Assembly: GCF_018343535.1 (NCBI RefSeq)
Contig: NZ_JAGYPF010000001.1
Span: forward strand, 1,054,001 to 1,118,000
Length of the DNA stretch: 64,000 nt
Reading direction: 5' to 3'
Source of the DNA: Neobacillus rhizophilus
GTDB taxonomy: Bacteria; Bacillota; Bacilli; Bacillales; Cytobacillaceae
Position numbers and translations under genes: made by a program. Position 1 is the stretch's first letter; each line of letters starts with the position of its first letter. This document shows positions 56,047-64,000 of this stretch, in pieces. The notes under the pieces are model-generated. The model had not been told where the DNA came from, made no database searches, and saw only the letters and a list, made by a program, of their open reading frames with translations.

Positions 56047-56418
56047 TTATTCTTCTTCATTTTTTTCCATCGGGCTTCCGTCGGAATGTAAATCATGAAG
56101 AAGTGTTTCGATGCGATTCCCATAATCAATGGATTCGTCGAATTCAAAGATAATTTCCGGAGTTTTGCGAAGGCGAATACGATGGCCGATTTCGCTTCGA
56201 ATAAATCCTTTTGCTTTTGCAAGGCCTTTAAGCGTATTCTCCTTCTGTTCATCATCACCCAATACCGAAATAAAAACTTTAGCTTGCTGCAAATCGCCTG
56301 TTACCTGAACGTCTGTAACGGTCACAAAACCAATCCGAGGATCTTTTATCTTGCGTCCGATAATGTCACTCAGTTCTTTTTTCATTTGCTCTCCAACACG
56401 ATTTGGTCTGTGGCTCAT
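56047..56418 (-). CDS. rbfA: 30S ribosome-binding factor A
   Basis: 123 residues: [51 protein letters not shown] is the KH-like RbfA domain; acidic tail. Assists 16S rRNA 5'-end maturation of the small subunit. Last gene of the nusA operon, 17 nt after ylxP. GAAGAGGTG ribosome binding site. Confidence 0.97.
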   Translation of the reverse strand: MSHRPNRVGEQMKKELSDIIGRKIKDPRIGFVTVTDVQVTGDLQQAKVFISVLGDDEQKENTLKGLAKAKGFIRSEIGHRIRLRKTPEIIFEFDESIDYGNRIETLLHDLHSDGSPMEKNEEE

Positions 56419-56435
56419 TCAATTCACCTCTTCAT

Positions 56436-56717
56436 TTAAAGCCATTCCATTTCGGTGACTGTTCTTTCTATCTCTGGAAATGAGTCAATTAGTTTTAATG
56501 CATTCTGCAGCTCATGCTCTGTTGAGACCCGCGCTGCTGTAACAGCGACAATGGCTATTTTTGTTCGCTGCCAGACATCGTGATAATCAACCTCTGCTGC
56601 TGACACATTAAATTTTTGTTTTAAACGAGTTAGAATTCGCTGTAAAACAGCTCGCTTCTCTTTTAAGGAATGTGCTTCGTAAATGATGCATTCACAAACG
56701 GCGGCGCCGATTATCAT
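56436..56717 (-). CDS. ylxP: YlxP, DUF503 protein
   Basis: 93 residues of the DUF503/YlxP family ([52 protein letters not shown]). ATG overlaps the infB stop by 4 nt. Role in ribosome assembly or RNA metabolism is suggested by its operon only. Confidence 0.93.
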   Translation of the reverse strand: MIIGAAVCECIIYEAHSLKEKRAVLQRILTRLKQKFNVSAAEVDYHDVWQRTKIAIVAVTAARVSTEHELQNALKLIDSFPEIERTVTEMEWL

Positions 56718-59020
56718 TTCCGCTCGATTTCCTCCATTACAAACGCTTCAATAATATCTCCCTCTTTAACATCGTTAAAGTTCTTAATGGTGATACCGCA
56801 TTCGTAGCCTTGGGATACTTCCTTGGCATCATCCTTGAAGCGTTTTAAGGCATCAATCTCACCTTCAAAAATAACAACCCCATCACGAATGACACGAATA
56901 CCGCTATCACGGGTAATTTTTCCGTCGATTACATATGAACCGGCAATCGTTCCGACCTTTGAAACTTTAAATGTCTGGCGGACCTCAGCCTGACCGATAA
57001 CTTTCTCAACAAATTCCGGATCAAGCATACCCTTCATGGCCGCTTCCATCTCTTCAATGACTTTATAAATAATGCGGTGCAAACGGACATCTACTTTTTC
57101 CGCATCTGCTGCACGTTTGGCATTCACGTCAGGACGAACATTAAAGCCGATGACTATGGCGTTTGAAGCAGCCGCGAGCGTGATATCAGATTCGTTAATG
57201 GCACCTGTTCCATTATGGATAATTTTGATGTTTACACCTTCGACATCAATTTTTTGCAAGGAAGCAGCTAACGCCTCTGCAGAACCTTGAACGTCTGATT
57301 TCAAAATGACATTCAGATCCTTCATTTCTCCCTGCTTTAATTGTTCAAAGAGATTGTCTAGGCTGACACGGGTTTTTTCACCGCGCTGGGCAACCAATGC
57401 GATTTGAGCACGTGATTCTCCAACTTGACGGGCTGTTTTCTCATCGTCAAATACAACGAAGCGGTCTCCAGCCTGAGGTACATCACTTAGTCCGGTAATT
57501 TCAACCGGTGTAGATGGACCTGCATCCTTAACCCGGCGTCCTAAATCGTTCACCATTGCCCGTACACGTCCGAATGTATTACCGACGACAATTGGATCGC
57601 CAATTTTTAGCGTTCCATTCTGAACAAGCAAGGTTGCAACGGATCCGCGTCCTTTATCCAATCTAGCCTCAATGACAGTTCCTACTGCATTCCGTTTCGG
57701 ATTTGCTTTATATTCTTCTACTTCACTTACTAACAGGATCATTTCAAGAAGACTGTCGATTCCCTCACCTGTTTTAGCGGAAAGCGGAACAAAAATAGTA
57801 TCCCCGCCCCAGGCCTCGGCTACTAAACCGTGCTCAGTAAGCTCTTGCATAACCCGGTCGGCATTTGCTGCTGGTTTATCCATTTTATTAACAGCAACAA
57901 TAATCGGAACTTCAGCTGCCTTAGCATGGTTAATTGCTTCTACTGTCTGCGGCATAACTCCGTCATCAGCAGCAACCACTAGGATTGTAATATCTGTAAT
58001 TTGCGCACCACGGGCCCGCATTGTTGTAAACGCAGCGTGTCCAGGTGTGTCAAGGAATGTAATTTTCTTACCGTTTTCGATTACCTGGTAGGCACCAATA
58101 TGCTGAGTGATTCCGCCTGCCTCTCCCTCGGTAACTTTTGTATTTCGGATGGAGTCAAGCAAGGTTGTTTTACCATGGTCAACGTGTCCCATGATTGTCA
58201 CAACAGCAGGGCGTTCCACTTGGTTTTCCGCTGTATCCTCTGTGAAGTAAATTTCTAAATCGGTCGTATCAACTTTAATTTCTTCTTCGACCTCGACACC
58301 ATACTCACCGGCAATTAATTCAATCGCATCTTTGTCTAAATCCTGATTGATTGTTGCCATGATGCCAAGCAGGAACAGCTTTTTGATTATTTCAGAAGGC
58401 TCTCTGTGCAGCTTCTTGGCCAGTTCTGCAACCGTTAAAGATTCACTGAAGGTAATTTTAGCTGGAAGCTCCTTCTCTTTCTTCTTTTGCGGCGCTTGGG
58501 ATTGCTGCGTATGGTTTTGTTGATGATTCCGCTTCTTATTTTGTTGATGATTACGATTTTGTTGTTGATTATTATGGGGACGATTTTTGTTTTTCCCAGC
58601 TTGAAATGCTTTATTTTCTTTGGATTGAAATTCCTGTTCATGTTTTTTGCCTTCTTTGGCTTTTGGTGCTCCCGGAGCAACCTTTACTTTGGAAGGCACG
58701 ACAAGTTTTTCATCATCTTCCTCATAAGCCTTTGGCGTCGTTTTAGTCTGCACCTGAGGCTTTGTCTGAACCTTTTGCTGAGTTTGTCGACCATTGTTAT
58801 TGTTATTGTTTCGGTTTTGTTCGGCTGTATTTCCAGTCTTTTTCTGCTGCTCTTTAGTTTCCTTTTTATTGTAGGCAGCATCAAGCTTTTTAATATCTGA
58901 TGATTCTAGAGTTGCCATATGATTTGAAACCTCTATGTTCATTTCTTTTAATTTTGTAATGATTTCTTTACTAGATAGGTTATGTTTTTTTGCATACTCA
59001 TAAACACGCATTTTACTCAT
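56714..59020 (-). CDS. infB: Translation initiation factor IF-2
   Basis: 768 residues from the ATG at 59020 with GGGGGTG upstream; a GTG at 59029 overlaps that site. N-terminal IF2-N domain ([25 protein letters not shown]), a low-complexity Asn/Gln/Lys-rich linker (about 55-185), second IF2-N ([20 protein letters not shown]), G domain with [12 protein letters not shown] near 280, DTPGHAAF and NKMDKP, then domains II-IV. GTPase that places initiator tRNA on the 30S subunit. Confidence 0.98.
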   Translation of the reverse strand: MSKMRVYEYAKKHNLSSKEIITKLKEMNIEVSNHMATLESSDIKKLDAAYNKKETKEQQKKTGNTAEQNRNNNNNNGRQTQQKVQTKPQVQTKTTPKAYEEDDEKLVVPSKVKVAPGAPKAKEGKKHEQEFQSKENKAFQAGKNKNRPHNNQQQNRNHQQNKKRNHQQNHTQQSQAPQKKKEKELPAKITFSESLTVAELAKKLHREPSEIIKKLFLLGIMATINQDLDKDAIELIAGEYGVEVEEEIKVDTTDLEIYFTEDTAENQVERPAVVTIMGHVDHGKTTLLDSIRNTKVTEGEAGGITQHIGAYQVIENGKKITFLDTPGHAAFTTMRARGAQITDITILVVAADDGVMPQTVEAINHAKAAEVPIIVAVNKMDKPAANADRVMQELTEHGLVAEAWGGDTIFVPLSAKTGEGIDSLLEMILLVSEVEEYKANPKRNAVGTVIEARLDKGRGSVATLLVQNGTLKIGDPIVVGNTFGRVRAMVNDLGRRVKDAGPSTPVEITGLSDVPQAGDRFVVFDDEKTARQVGESRAQIALVAQRGEKTRVSLDNLFEQLKQGEMKDLNVILKSDVQGSAEALAASLQKIDVEGVNIKIIHNGTGAINESDITLAAASNAIVIGFNVRPDVNAKRAADAEKVDVRLHRIIYKVIEEMEAAMKGMLDPEFVEKVIGQAEVRQTFKVSKVGTIAGSYVIDGKITRDSGIRVIRDGVVIFEGEIDALKRFKDDAKEVSQGYECGITIKNFNDVKEGDIIEAFVMEEIERK

Positions 59021-59040
59021 TATTTTCACCCCCGCAAGAT

Positions 59041-59343
59041 TTAATCGAGCACTTGTTTAAGTTTTTTGGCAAATCCATCATCCAAAACGGCTGCCACAAC
59101 GCGGGCCTCTTTGCCAATCGCCTGGCCAAGAAGGTAACGATTTTCAACCATTTTAATTGGAACCTCATACGAATTACATTTGTCGGTAATTTTTTTTGTC
59201 GTATTTTGAGATGCATCTGCGGATAATAAAACGAGCTTCGCATTTCCACTGCGGATTTGCTTAACGGTCAGCTCCTCACCTGATATTACTTTTCGTGCTC
59301 GATTGGCCAGTCCAAGTAATGACATCCATTGGTTTTCGTTCAT
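59041..59343 (-). CDS. rplGA: YlxQ, L7Ae-family RNA-binding protein
   Basis: 100 residues with the L7Ae/L30e fold ([59 protein letters not shown]). Probably binds kink-turn RNA. ATG overlaps the ylxR stop codon (ATGA). Confidence 0.93.
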   Translation of the reverse strand: MNENQWMSLLGLANRARKVISGEELTVKQIRSGNAKLVLLSADASQNTTKKITDKCNSYEVPIKMVENRYLLGQAIGKEARVVAAVLDDGFAKKLKQVLD

Positions 59344-59630
59344 TTAGACGACCCGTTCTCCTTCTCTATCAACTCTAAAAGCTCATCATATAACGATTCG
59401 GAAATCGTAACCTCTAAATGGTTTGCCAAAATATTCTTTTTCTTTGCCAAGAGGACGGCATCTTTTTCCTTTGAAAGATATGCACCCCTGCCCGATTTTT
59501 TTCCAGTTAAATCGACGGATACATCTCCTTCTTTTGAGCGAACGATGCGAACGAGTTCTTTTTTCGGCTTCATTTCACCAGTGGCCACACATTTCCGCAT
59601 AGGAACTTTTTTTCTTGTGTTCACCATCAT
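59340..59630 (-). CDS. rnpM: YlxR (RnpM), RNase P-modulating protein
   Basis: 96 residues of the YlxR family: [39 protein letters not shown]. The GRGAY motif marks the RNA-binding face. B. subtilis YlxR is reported to modulate RNase P and metabolism-related expression. Between nusA and ylxQ as usual. AGAGGTG ribosome binding site. Confidence 0.94.
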   Translation of the reverse strand: MMVNTRKKVPMRKCVATGEMKPKKELVRIVRSKEGDVSVDLTGKKSGRGAYLSKEKDAVLLAKKKNILANHLEVTISESLYDELLELIEKENGSSK

Positions 59631-59641
59631 TCACCTCTGCT

Positions 59642-60769
59642 CTAATCTAATTCTTCATCGTTAAAATCGTCAAAATCGGTATCGGCCCCATCATCGAATA
59701 GACGAATTGTTTCTTCACGAGGATAAATCCCCATTTCACGAGCCTCAGATTCTGATTTAATATCAATTTTCCAGCCTGTTAATTTAGCCGCTAAACGGGC
59801 ATTTTGGCCGCGTTTCCCGATTGCTAAGGAAAGCTGATAATCTGGCACGACAACCGTCGTCGCTTTTTCTTCTTCATTTACTGAAACATCCAGCACTTTC
59901 GATGGGCTGAGCGCATTGGCGACAAAAACAACAGGGTCATCAGACCATTTTACAATATCGATTTTTTCGCCCTTTAATTCGTTAACAACTGCTTGAACAC
60001 GGGCACCCTTCGGACCAACACAGGATCCAACTGGATCTACCTCAGGGTTATCGGAATGAACTGAAATCTTCGAACGGTCGCCTGCTTCACGGGCAACGGA
60101 TTTAATTTCTACCGTCCCATCATAGATTTCCGGCACTTCGATTTCAAATAAACGTTTTAATAATCCCGGATGAGTCCTTGAAACAAATATTTGAGGCCCT
60201 TTTGTTGTTTTTTCTACCTTAGTAATAAATACTTTAATTCGATCATGCGGCTTATAACGTTCATTTGGCATCTGCTCATTGATTGGGAGCAGAGCTTCTA
60301 TTTTACCAAGGCTGACATAAATAAATTTTGAATCGAGCCTTTGGACGATACCAGTCATGATATCTTCTTCACGGTCAATAAATTCAGAATAAATAATTCC
60401 TCTTTCCGCTTCTCTGACTCTTTGTGTCACAACCTGTTTAGCAGTTTGGGCAGCAATTCGGCCGAAATCCTTCGGTGTAACTTCCATTTCGACGATATCC
60501 TCAACTTGATAGTTTGGATTGATTCTTGTCGCATCTTCTAAGGAAATTTCAAGACGTGGATCAAACACTTCGTCCACTACTTCTTTACGTGCAAAAACAC
60601 GCATTGAACCAGTTTCCAGGTTTAAATCAATTCTGACGTTTTGCGCTTGATTAAAATTGCGGCGGTAGGCCGAGATAAGTGCTGCTTCAATGGCTTCAAT
60701 TAAAACATCCCTGGAAATACCTTTTTCTCTTTCCAGGACAATAAGAGCATCTATTAATTCGCTGCTCAT
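59642..60769 (-). CDS. nusA: Transcription termination/antitermination factor NusA
   Basis: 375 residues. N-terminal polymerase-binding domain (1-130), S1 domain (GIVQRLDSKFIYVSLGKIEALL near 138), KH1 (DPVGSCVGPKGARVQAVVNELKGEKIDIV near 245-275) and KH2 (LSLAIGKRGQNARLAAKLTGWKIDI near 312-336), acidic tail; no C-terminal acidic repeats, as in Firmicutes. Controls pausing and intrinsic termination. A terminator-like hairpin in the operon leader suits NusA-dependent autoregulation. Confidence 0.98.
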   Translation of the reverse strand: MSSELIDALIVLEREKGISRDVLIEAIEAALISAYRRNFNQAQNVRIDLNLETGSMRVFARKEVVDEVFDPRLEISLEDATRINPNYQVEDIVEMEVTPKDFGRIAAQTAKQVVTQRVREAERGIIYSEFIDREEDIMTGIVQRLDSKFIYVSLGKIEALLPINEQMPNERYKPHDRIKVFITKVEKTTKGPQIFVSRTHPGLLKRLFEIEVPEIYDGTVEIKSVAREAGDRSKISVHSDNPEVDPVGSCVGPKGARVQAVVNELKGEKIDIVKWSDDPVVFVANALSPSKVLDVSVNEEEKATTVVVPDYQLSLAIGKRGQNARLAAKLTGWKIDIKSESEAREMGIYPREETIRLFDDGADTDFDDFNDEELD

Positions 60770-60807
60770 TTGAGTATTTCCCCCTATTCTATTGTATTTT
60801 TCTAAGT

Positions 60808-61278
60808 TTAAGAAAACGTTACAGCAAGCCTTGCATTTGCCACTTTTTCGTATGGAATTTCAATCGTTTTTTTACGGGTTTTTATTTTCACTTCGATTGT
60901 AACAGTTTGACCATCGAAAGCTAAGAGAGTCCCTTCAAAACCTTTTTCACCATCAAGGGGCTCATAAGTTTTGATAAAAATATTTTTCCCGATTGCTTTT
61001 TCAAAATCTTTATCCTTCTTTAAAGGGCGTTCTGCACCTGGCGATGATACTTCAAGAAAATAGTTATGAGGAATTGGATCCACTTCATCAAGTTTTTCAC
61101 TAAGTCGTTCACTGACAATTCCGCAGTCTTCAATATCAACGCCTGTGTCTTTATCGATATATACGCGAAGGAACCAGCTTTTTCCTTCTTTAACGTATTC
61201 AATTTCTACTAATTCTAAGCCAAGCTCTTGAAAAATAGGTGCAGCCAGTTCTTCAACAACCTCGGTGACTTTACTCAT
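60808..61278 (-). CDS. rimP: Ribosome maturation factor RimP
   Basis: 156 residues: [57 protein letters not shown] and [18 protein letters not shown]. Helps 30S assembly. First gene of the nusA operon with AAAAGGAGG before the ATG. Confidence 0.97.
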   Translation of the reverse strand: MSKVTEVVEELAAPIFQELGLELVEIEYVKEGKSWFLRVYIDKDTGVDIEDCGIVSERLSEKLDEVDPIPHNYFLEVSSPGAERPLKKDKDFEKAIGKNIFIKTYEPLDGEKGFEGTLLAFDGQTVTIEVKIKTRKKTIEIPYEKVANARLAVTFS

Positions 61279-61361
61279 GCCCTACCTCCTTTTCCAGCAA
61301 TATCTTCTATGTAGCTATGCAAGTTTAAAATACTGATGAAAAACTATCCTAAACAACACGA

Positions 61362-61385
61362 AAGAGTGGGAGAATCCCCACTCTT
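61362..61385 (-). terminator. Terminator-like hairpin in the rimP-nusA leader
   Basis: AAGAGTGGG and CCCACTCTT pair perfectly around a 6-nt loop; on the minus strand the tail is TTCGTGTTGTTT, a broken U-tract. It lies between the mapped promoter candidate and rimP, so it would act as a leader attenuator rather than as the polC terminator alone. Confidence 0.6.
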
Positions 61386-61419
61386 GTACACGAGAGTATG
61401 TCTTAGTATTTCCAATAAA

Positions 61420-61448
61420 ACTATAACATAACCATGAATTAGTTGCAA
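61420..61448 (-). promoter_or_regulatory. Candidate sigma-A promoter of the rimP-nusA operon
   Basis: Minus-strand TTGCAA (61448-61443), 17-nt spacer, TATAGT (61425-61420). Gives a leader of about 130 nt containing the hairpin at 61362-61385. Confidence 0.55.
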
Positions 61449-61460
61449 ATATTATCAAAA

Positions 61461-61571
61461 GCTGAAGCGCCTTGCACAGGGGCGACAGGCATAAGACGAG
61501 CCGGCGAGAAGGCTGTTCTTTAGCCTTCTTGACGGATTGGCTTATGACCCCGAGCCCCTAGGCGCTGAAGC
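61461..61571. repeat. Dispersed palindromic repeat between polC and rimP
   Basis: 111 bp, GC-rich, bounded by GCTGAAGCGCC and GGCGCTGAAGC. Internal arms AGAAGGCT / AGCCTTCT and GGGGCGAC..GACCCCG-AGCCCC and GGCATAAG/CTTATGACC give a long imperfect hairpin. A different family from the repeats at 48 kb; I recognise the type from Bacillaceae intergenic regions. It sits 20 nt after the polC stop codon and just upstream of the rimP promoter. Confidence 0.75.
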
Positions 61572-61592
61572 TAGAGTCAGAAAAGCGGAAGG

Positions 61593-64000
61593 TTAAAAGA
61601 GCGAAAGCTGGTTTTGCTCAGGCAATGCGCCTAGGCAGCCTTGCTTGTCCAGATACTCAAGGATTGTTTTGGAAACCTTCCCTCTTTGCTGGAGGTCTTC
61701 TTTCGATAGAAATTCTCCATCTCCGCGGGCATTAACAATATTTACGGCAGCATTTGTTCCCAGCCCAGGAATGGAGTTGAACGGCGGAATTAACGTATTT
61801 CCTTCAATAATAAATTCCGATGCATCCGATTTGTACAAATCATAATTCTGGAAGGAATAGCCGCGTTCAGTCATTTCAAGCGCAAGCTCCAACACCGTCA
61901 GCAGGTTTTTCTCCTTGTTCGATGCTTCCAAACCCTTCGCATTTATTTCGCCAATTTTCGCACGGATGGCCTCAGAGCCGCGCGTCATTGTTTCTAAATC
62001 AAAGTCCTCTGCCCTGACAGTGAAATAAGCAGCATAATAAAGAAGGGGAAGATGAACTTTAAAATAGGCAATCCTTACAGCCATCAAGACATATGCAGCC
62101 GCGTGGGCTTTCGGGAACATGTACTTAATTTTTTTACAAGAGTCAATGTACCATTCCGGTACCTCGTTCCTTCTCATTTCCGCTTCCATTTCTTCCGATA
62201 ATCCTTTTCCTTTACGGACGGATTCCATTATTTTGAAAGCGAAGGATGGCTCAAGTCCCTGATAAATTAGGTAAACCATGATATCGTCCCGGCAGCCGAT
62301 TACTTCACTAAGGGTACAAGTCTTATTCTGAATCAATTCCTGCGCATTTCCGAGCCAAACATCCGTACCATGTGACAAACCTGAAATCTGAACAAGTTCT
62401 GAGAAGGTTGTTGGCTTTGTATCTTCAAGCATTTGTCGAACAAACCGGGTACCAAATTCGGGAATGCCTAGCGTTCCCGTTTTACACATGATTTGTTCTT
62501 CTGTTACACCTAGGGATTCCGTTCCGCTAAATATTTTCATAACTTCAGGGTCATCCGTAGGGATTGTTTTTGGATCGATACCGCTCAAATCCTGTAGCAT
62601 CCTGATCACTGTCGGGTCATCGTGTCCGAGAATATCAAGCTTTAGAACGTTATCGTGAATGGAATGGAAATCAAAATGGGTCGTTTTCCATTCCGAATTT
62701 CGATCGTCAGCCGGAAATTGGATTGGCGTAAAATCGTAAACGTCCATATAATCAGGAATAACGATGATACCGCCGGGATGCTGACCAGTTGTTCTTTTTA
62801 CACCCGTACAGCCAGAAGCAAGCCGTTCCACTTCGGCGCCGCGCATTTGTAGATTGTTATCCTGCTGATAGGCCTTTACATATCCGAAAGCTGTTTTATC
62901 GGCAACCGTACCTATTGTCCCAGCACGGTAAACATATTCCTCTCCAAAAAGGACCTTTGTATAGTTATGGGCACGGGGCTGATATTCACCGCTGAAGTTC
63001 AAATCAATATCGGGAACCTTATCTCCTTTAAAGCCAAGGAAGGTTTCGAACGGGATGTCATGGCCATCTTTTCGATATTTTGTGCCGCAATGTGGGCAAT
63101 CCTTATCAGGCAAATCGAAGCCTGAACCGACCGATCCATCATTAAAAAACTCTGAATGCTTACAGGATGGACAAATATAATGCGGCGGCAATGGGTTAAC
63201 CTCGGTAATTTCCGTCATCGTTGCGACAAGTGAGGAACCGACCGATCCACGCGATCCGACCAAGTACCCATCATCCAAGGACTTTTTAACAAGCTTATGG
63301 GAAATCAAATAAATAACGGCAAATCCGTGCCCGATGATACTTTTCAATTCCTTTTCCAAACGGGCTTCAACAATTTCTGGAAGCTCTTCGCCGTATATTT
63401 TCCGGGCCATGGCATAACTCATTTCCCGCATTTCCTCATCGGCACCTTCAATTCTCGGTGTATACAAATCATCCTTAATTGGCTTAATGACGTCAATCAT
63501 ATCCGCAATTTTATTTGTATTTGTGACGACGATTTCCTTTGCCTTTTCTTTGCCTAAGAATGAAAAGGCATCGAGCATTTCATTTGTCGTTCTAAAATGA
63601 ACATCCGGAAGTTCATGACGGTTCAGCGGGTTAGCACCGCCCTGTGAGTTGATTAATATTTTTCTGTAAATCTTATCGTTTTCGTTCAAGTAGTGAACAT
63701 TGCCCGTAGCCACAACCGGTATTCCAAGCTTGTCTCCAAGCGCAACGATGTTGCCGATAATTTCCTCAAGCGCCCGTTCATCACGGACCAGTTCCATTTC
63801 TAGGAGCGGAGCATAGACCTGTTTTGGCATGACCTCGATATAATCATAAAAGACTGCTGCAGACTCCACTTCGTCTGGAGACTTTTGCATCATTCCCTCG
63901 AATACTTCTCCCTTATCACAGGCGGAACCAACAAGGATGCCTTCGCGGTATTTTTGCAGCACCGACCGTGGAATTCGCGGCACACGGTAGAAATATTCAA
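61593..64000 (-). CDS. polC: DNA polymerase III PolC-type alpha subunit, C-terminal part
   Basis: 802 codons visible; the frame runs off the right edge ([15 protein letters not shown] at the margin), so the N-terminal OB domain, exonuclease and part of PHP are outside. Seen: zinc-binding CPSCKHSEF...CPHCG near the polymerase insertion, palm motif [13 protein letters not shown] with catalytic Asp pair, [46 protein letters not shown] and the C-terminal [16 protein letters not shown] helix-hairpin-helix. Replicative polymerase of Gram-positive bacteria. Frame intact. Confidence 0.98.
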   Translation of the reverse strand, partial: EYFYRVPRIPRSVLQKYREGILVGSACDKGEVFEGMMQKSPDEVESAAVFYDYIEVMPKQVYAPLLEMELVRDERALEEIIGNIVALGDKLGIPVVATGNVHYLNENDKIYRKILINSQGGANPLNRHELPDVHFRTTNEMLDAFSFLGKEKAKEIVVTNTNKIADMIDVIKPIKDDLYTPRIEGADEEMREMSYAMARKIYGEELPEIVEARLEKELKSIIGHGFAVIYLISHKLVKKSLDDGYLVGSRGSVGSSLVATMTEITEVNPLPPHYICPSCKHSEFFNDGSVGSGFDLPDKDCPHCGTKYRKDGHDIPFETFLGFKGDKVPDIDLNFSGEYQPRAHNYTKVLFGEEYVYRAGTIGTVADKTAFGYVKAYQQDNNLQMRGAEVERLASGCTGVKRTTGQHPGGIIVIPDYMDVYDFTPIQFPADDRNSEWKTTHFDFHSIHDNVLKLDILGHDDPTVIRMLQDLSGIDPKTIPTDDPEVMKIFSGTESLGVTEEQIMCKTGTLGIPEFGTRFVRQMLEDTKPTTFSELVQISGLSHGTDVWLGNAQELIQNKTCTLSEVIGCRDDIMVYLIYQGLEPSFAFKIMESVRKGKGLSEEMEAEMRRNEVPEWYIDSCKKIKYMFPKAHAAAYVLMAVRIAYFKVHLPLLYYAAYFTVRAEDFDLETMTRGSEAIRAKIGEINAKGLEASNKEKNLLTVLELALEMTERGYSFQNYDLYKSDASEFIIEGNTLIPPFNSIPGLGTNAAVNIVNARGDGEFLSKEDLQQRGKVSKTILEYLDKQGCLGALPEQNQLSLF

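Overview
The window is a low-GC Gram-positive, endospore-forming chromosome of the Bacillaceae. The evidence is the gene order polC-rimP-nusA-ylxR-ylxQ-infB-ylxP-rbfA-truB-ribF-rpsO-pnp-ylxY-mlpA-ymxH-dpaAB-asd-dapG-dapA-rnjB-tepA-ylzJ-spoIIIE, followed by ymfC/nup-type/ymfFHIJKM-pgsA-cinA-recA-rny-ymdB-spoVS and miaB-ricA-cotE. This matches the Bacillus subtilis backbone, with sporulation genes throughout (spoIIIE, dpaA/dpaB, spoVS, cotE, ymxH, ylxY). Genus cannot be fixed from sequence alone; a Bacillus/Neobacillus-like member is a reasonable guess. Almost everything is on the minus strand; only a HpaB-like hydroxylase, adhE and one GNAT acetyltransferase are on the plus strand.

Region by region. 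1-12 kb is the accessory part: a subtilisin-like protease running off the left edge, a HpaB-type flavin monooxygenase, a YlmA-like ABC ATPase, bifunctional adhE behind a probable Rex site, an HXXEE membrane protein, a flavin reductase, and an unusual three-gene set (Lgt-like membrane protein, multi-cysteine radical SAM enzyme, small membrane protein). Then come a GNAT enzyme and cotE. 12-20 kb holds ricA, miaB, the ferredoxin-dependent oxidoreductase korAB, spoVS, ymdB and rny.

20.3-23.9 kb is the most remarkable stretch. recA is split by two introns. One lies just before the Walker A loop and carries an ORF with five helix-turn-helix-like repeats and a Vsr-like nuclease. The other is a 334-nt group I intron in the DNA-binding loop L2 codons, with clear P1, P10 and P7 elements. 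Removing both at codon boundaries restores a full-length 346-residue RecA. Upstream lie a sigma-A promoter, a LexA/DinR box and an array of 52-bp tandem repeats.

24-40 kb: cinA, pgsA, rodZ-like, ymfK, ymfJ, ymfI, the M16 peptidase pair ymfH/ymfF, a nucleoside ABC transporter with its BMP lipoprotein, the GntR regulator ymfC, and spoIIIE. 40-48 kb: ylzJ, tepA, rnjB, the lysine/DAP/dipicolinate genes dapA, dapG and asd, and dpaB/dpaA behind a sigma-K-like promoter. An inverted pair of GC-rich palindromic repeats follows. 48.5-64 kb: ymxH, mlpA, ylxY, pnp, rpsO, ribF, truB and the nusA-infB operon, whose leader contains a terminator-like hairpin, then another dispersed repeat and the C-terminal two-thirds-or-less of polC at the right edge.

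No rRNA, tRNA, insertion sequence with transposase, prophage or CRISPR array was seen. Start codons were moved from the longest ORF to the best ribosome binding site where noted.
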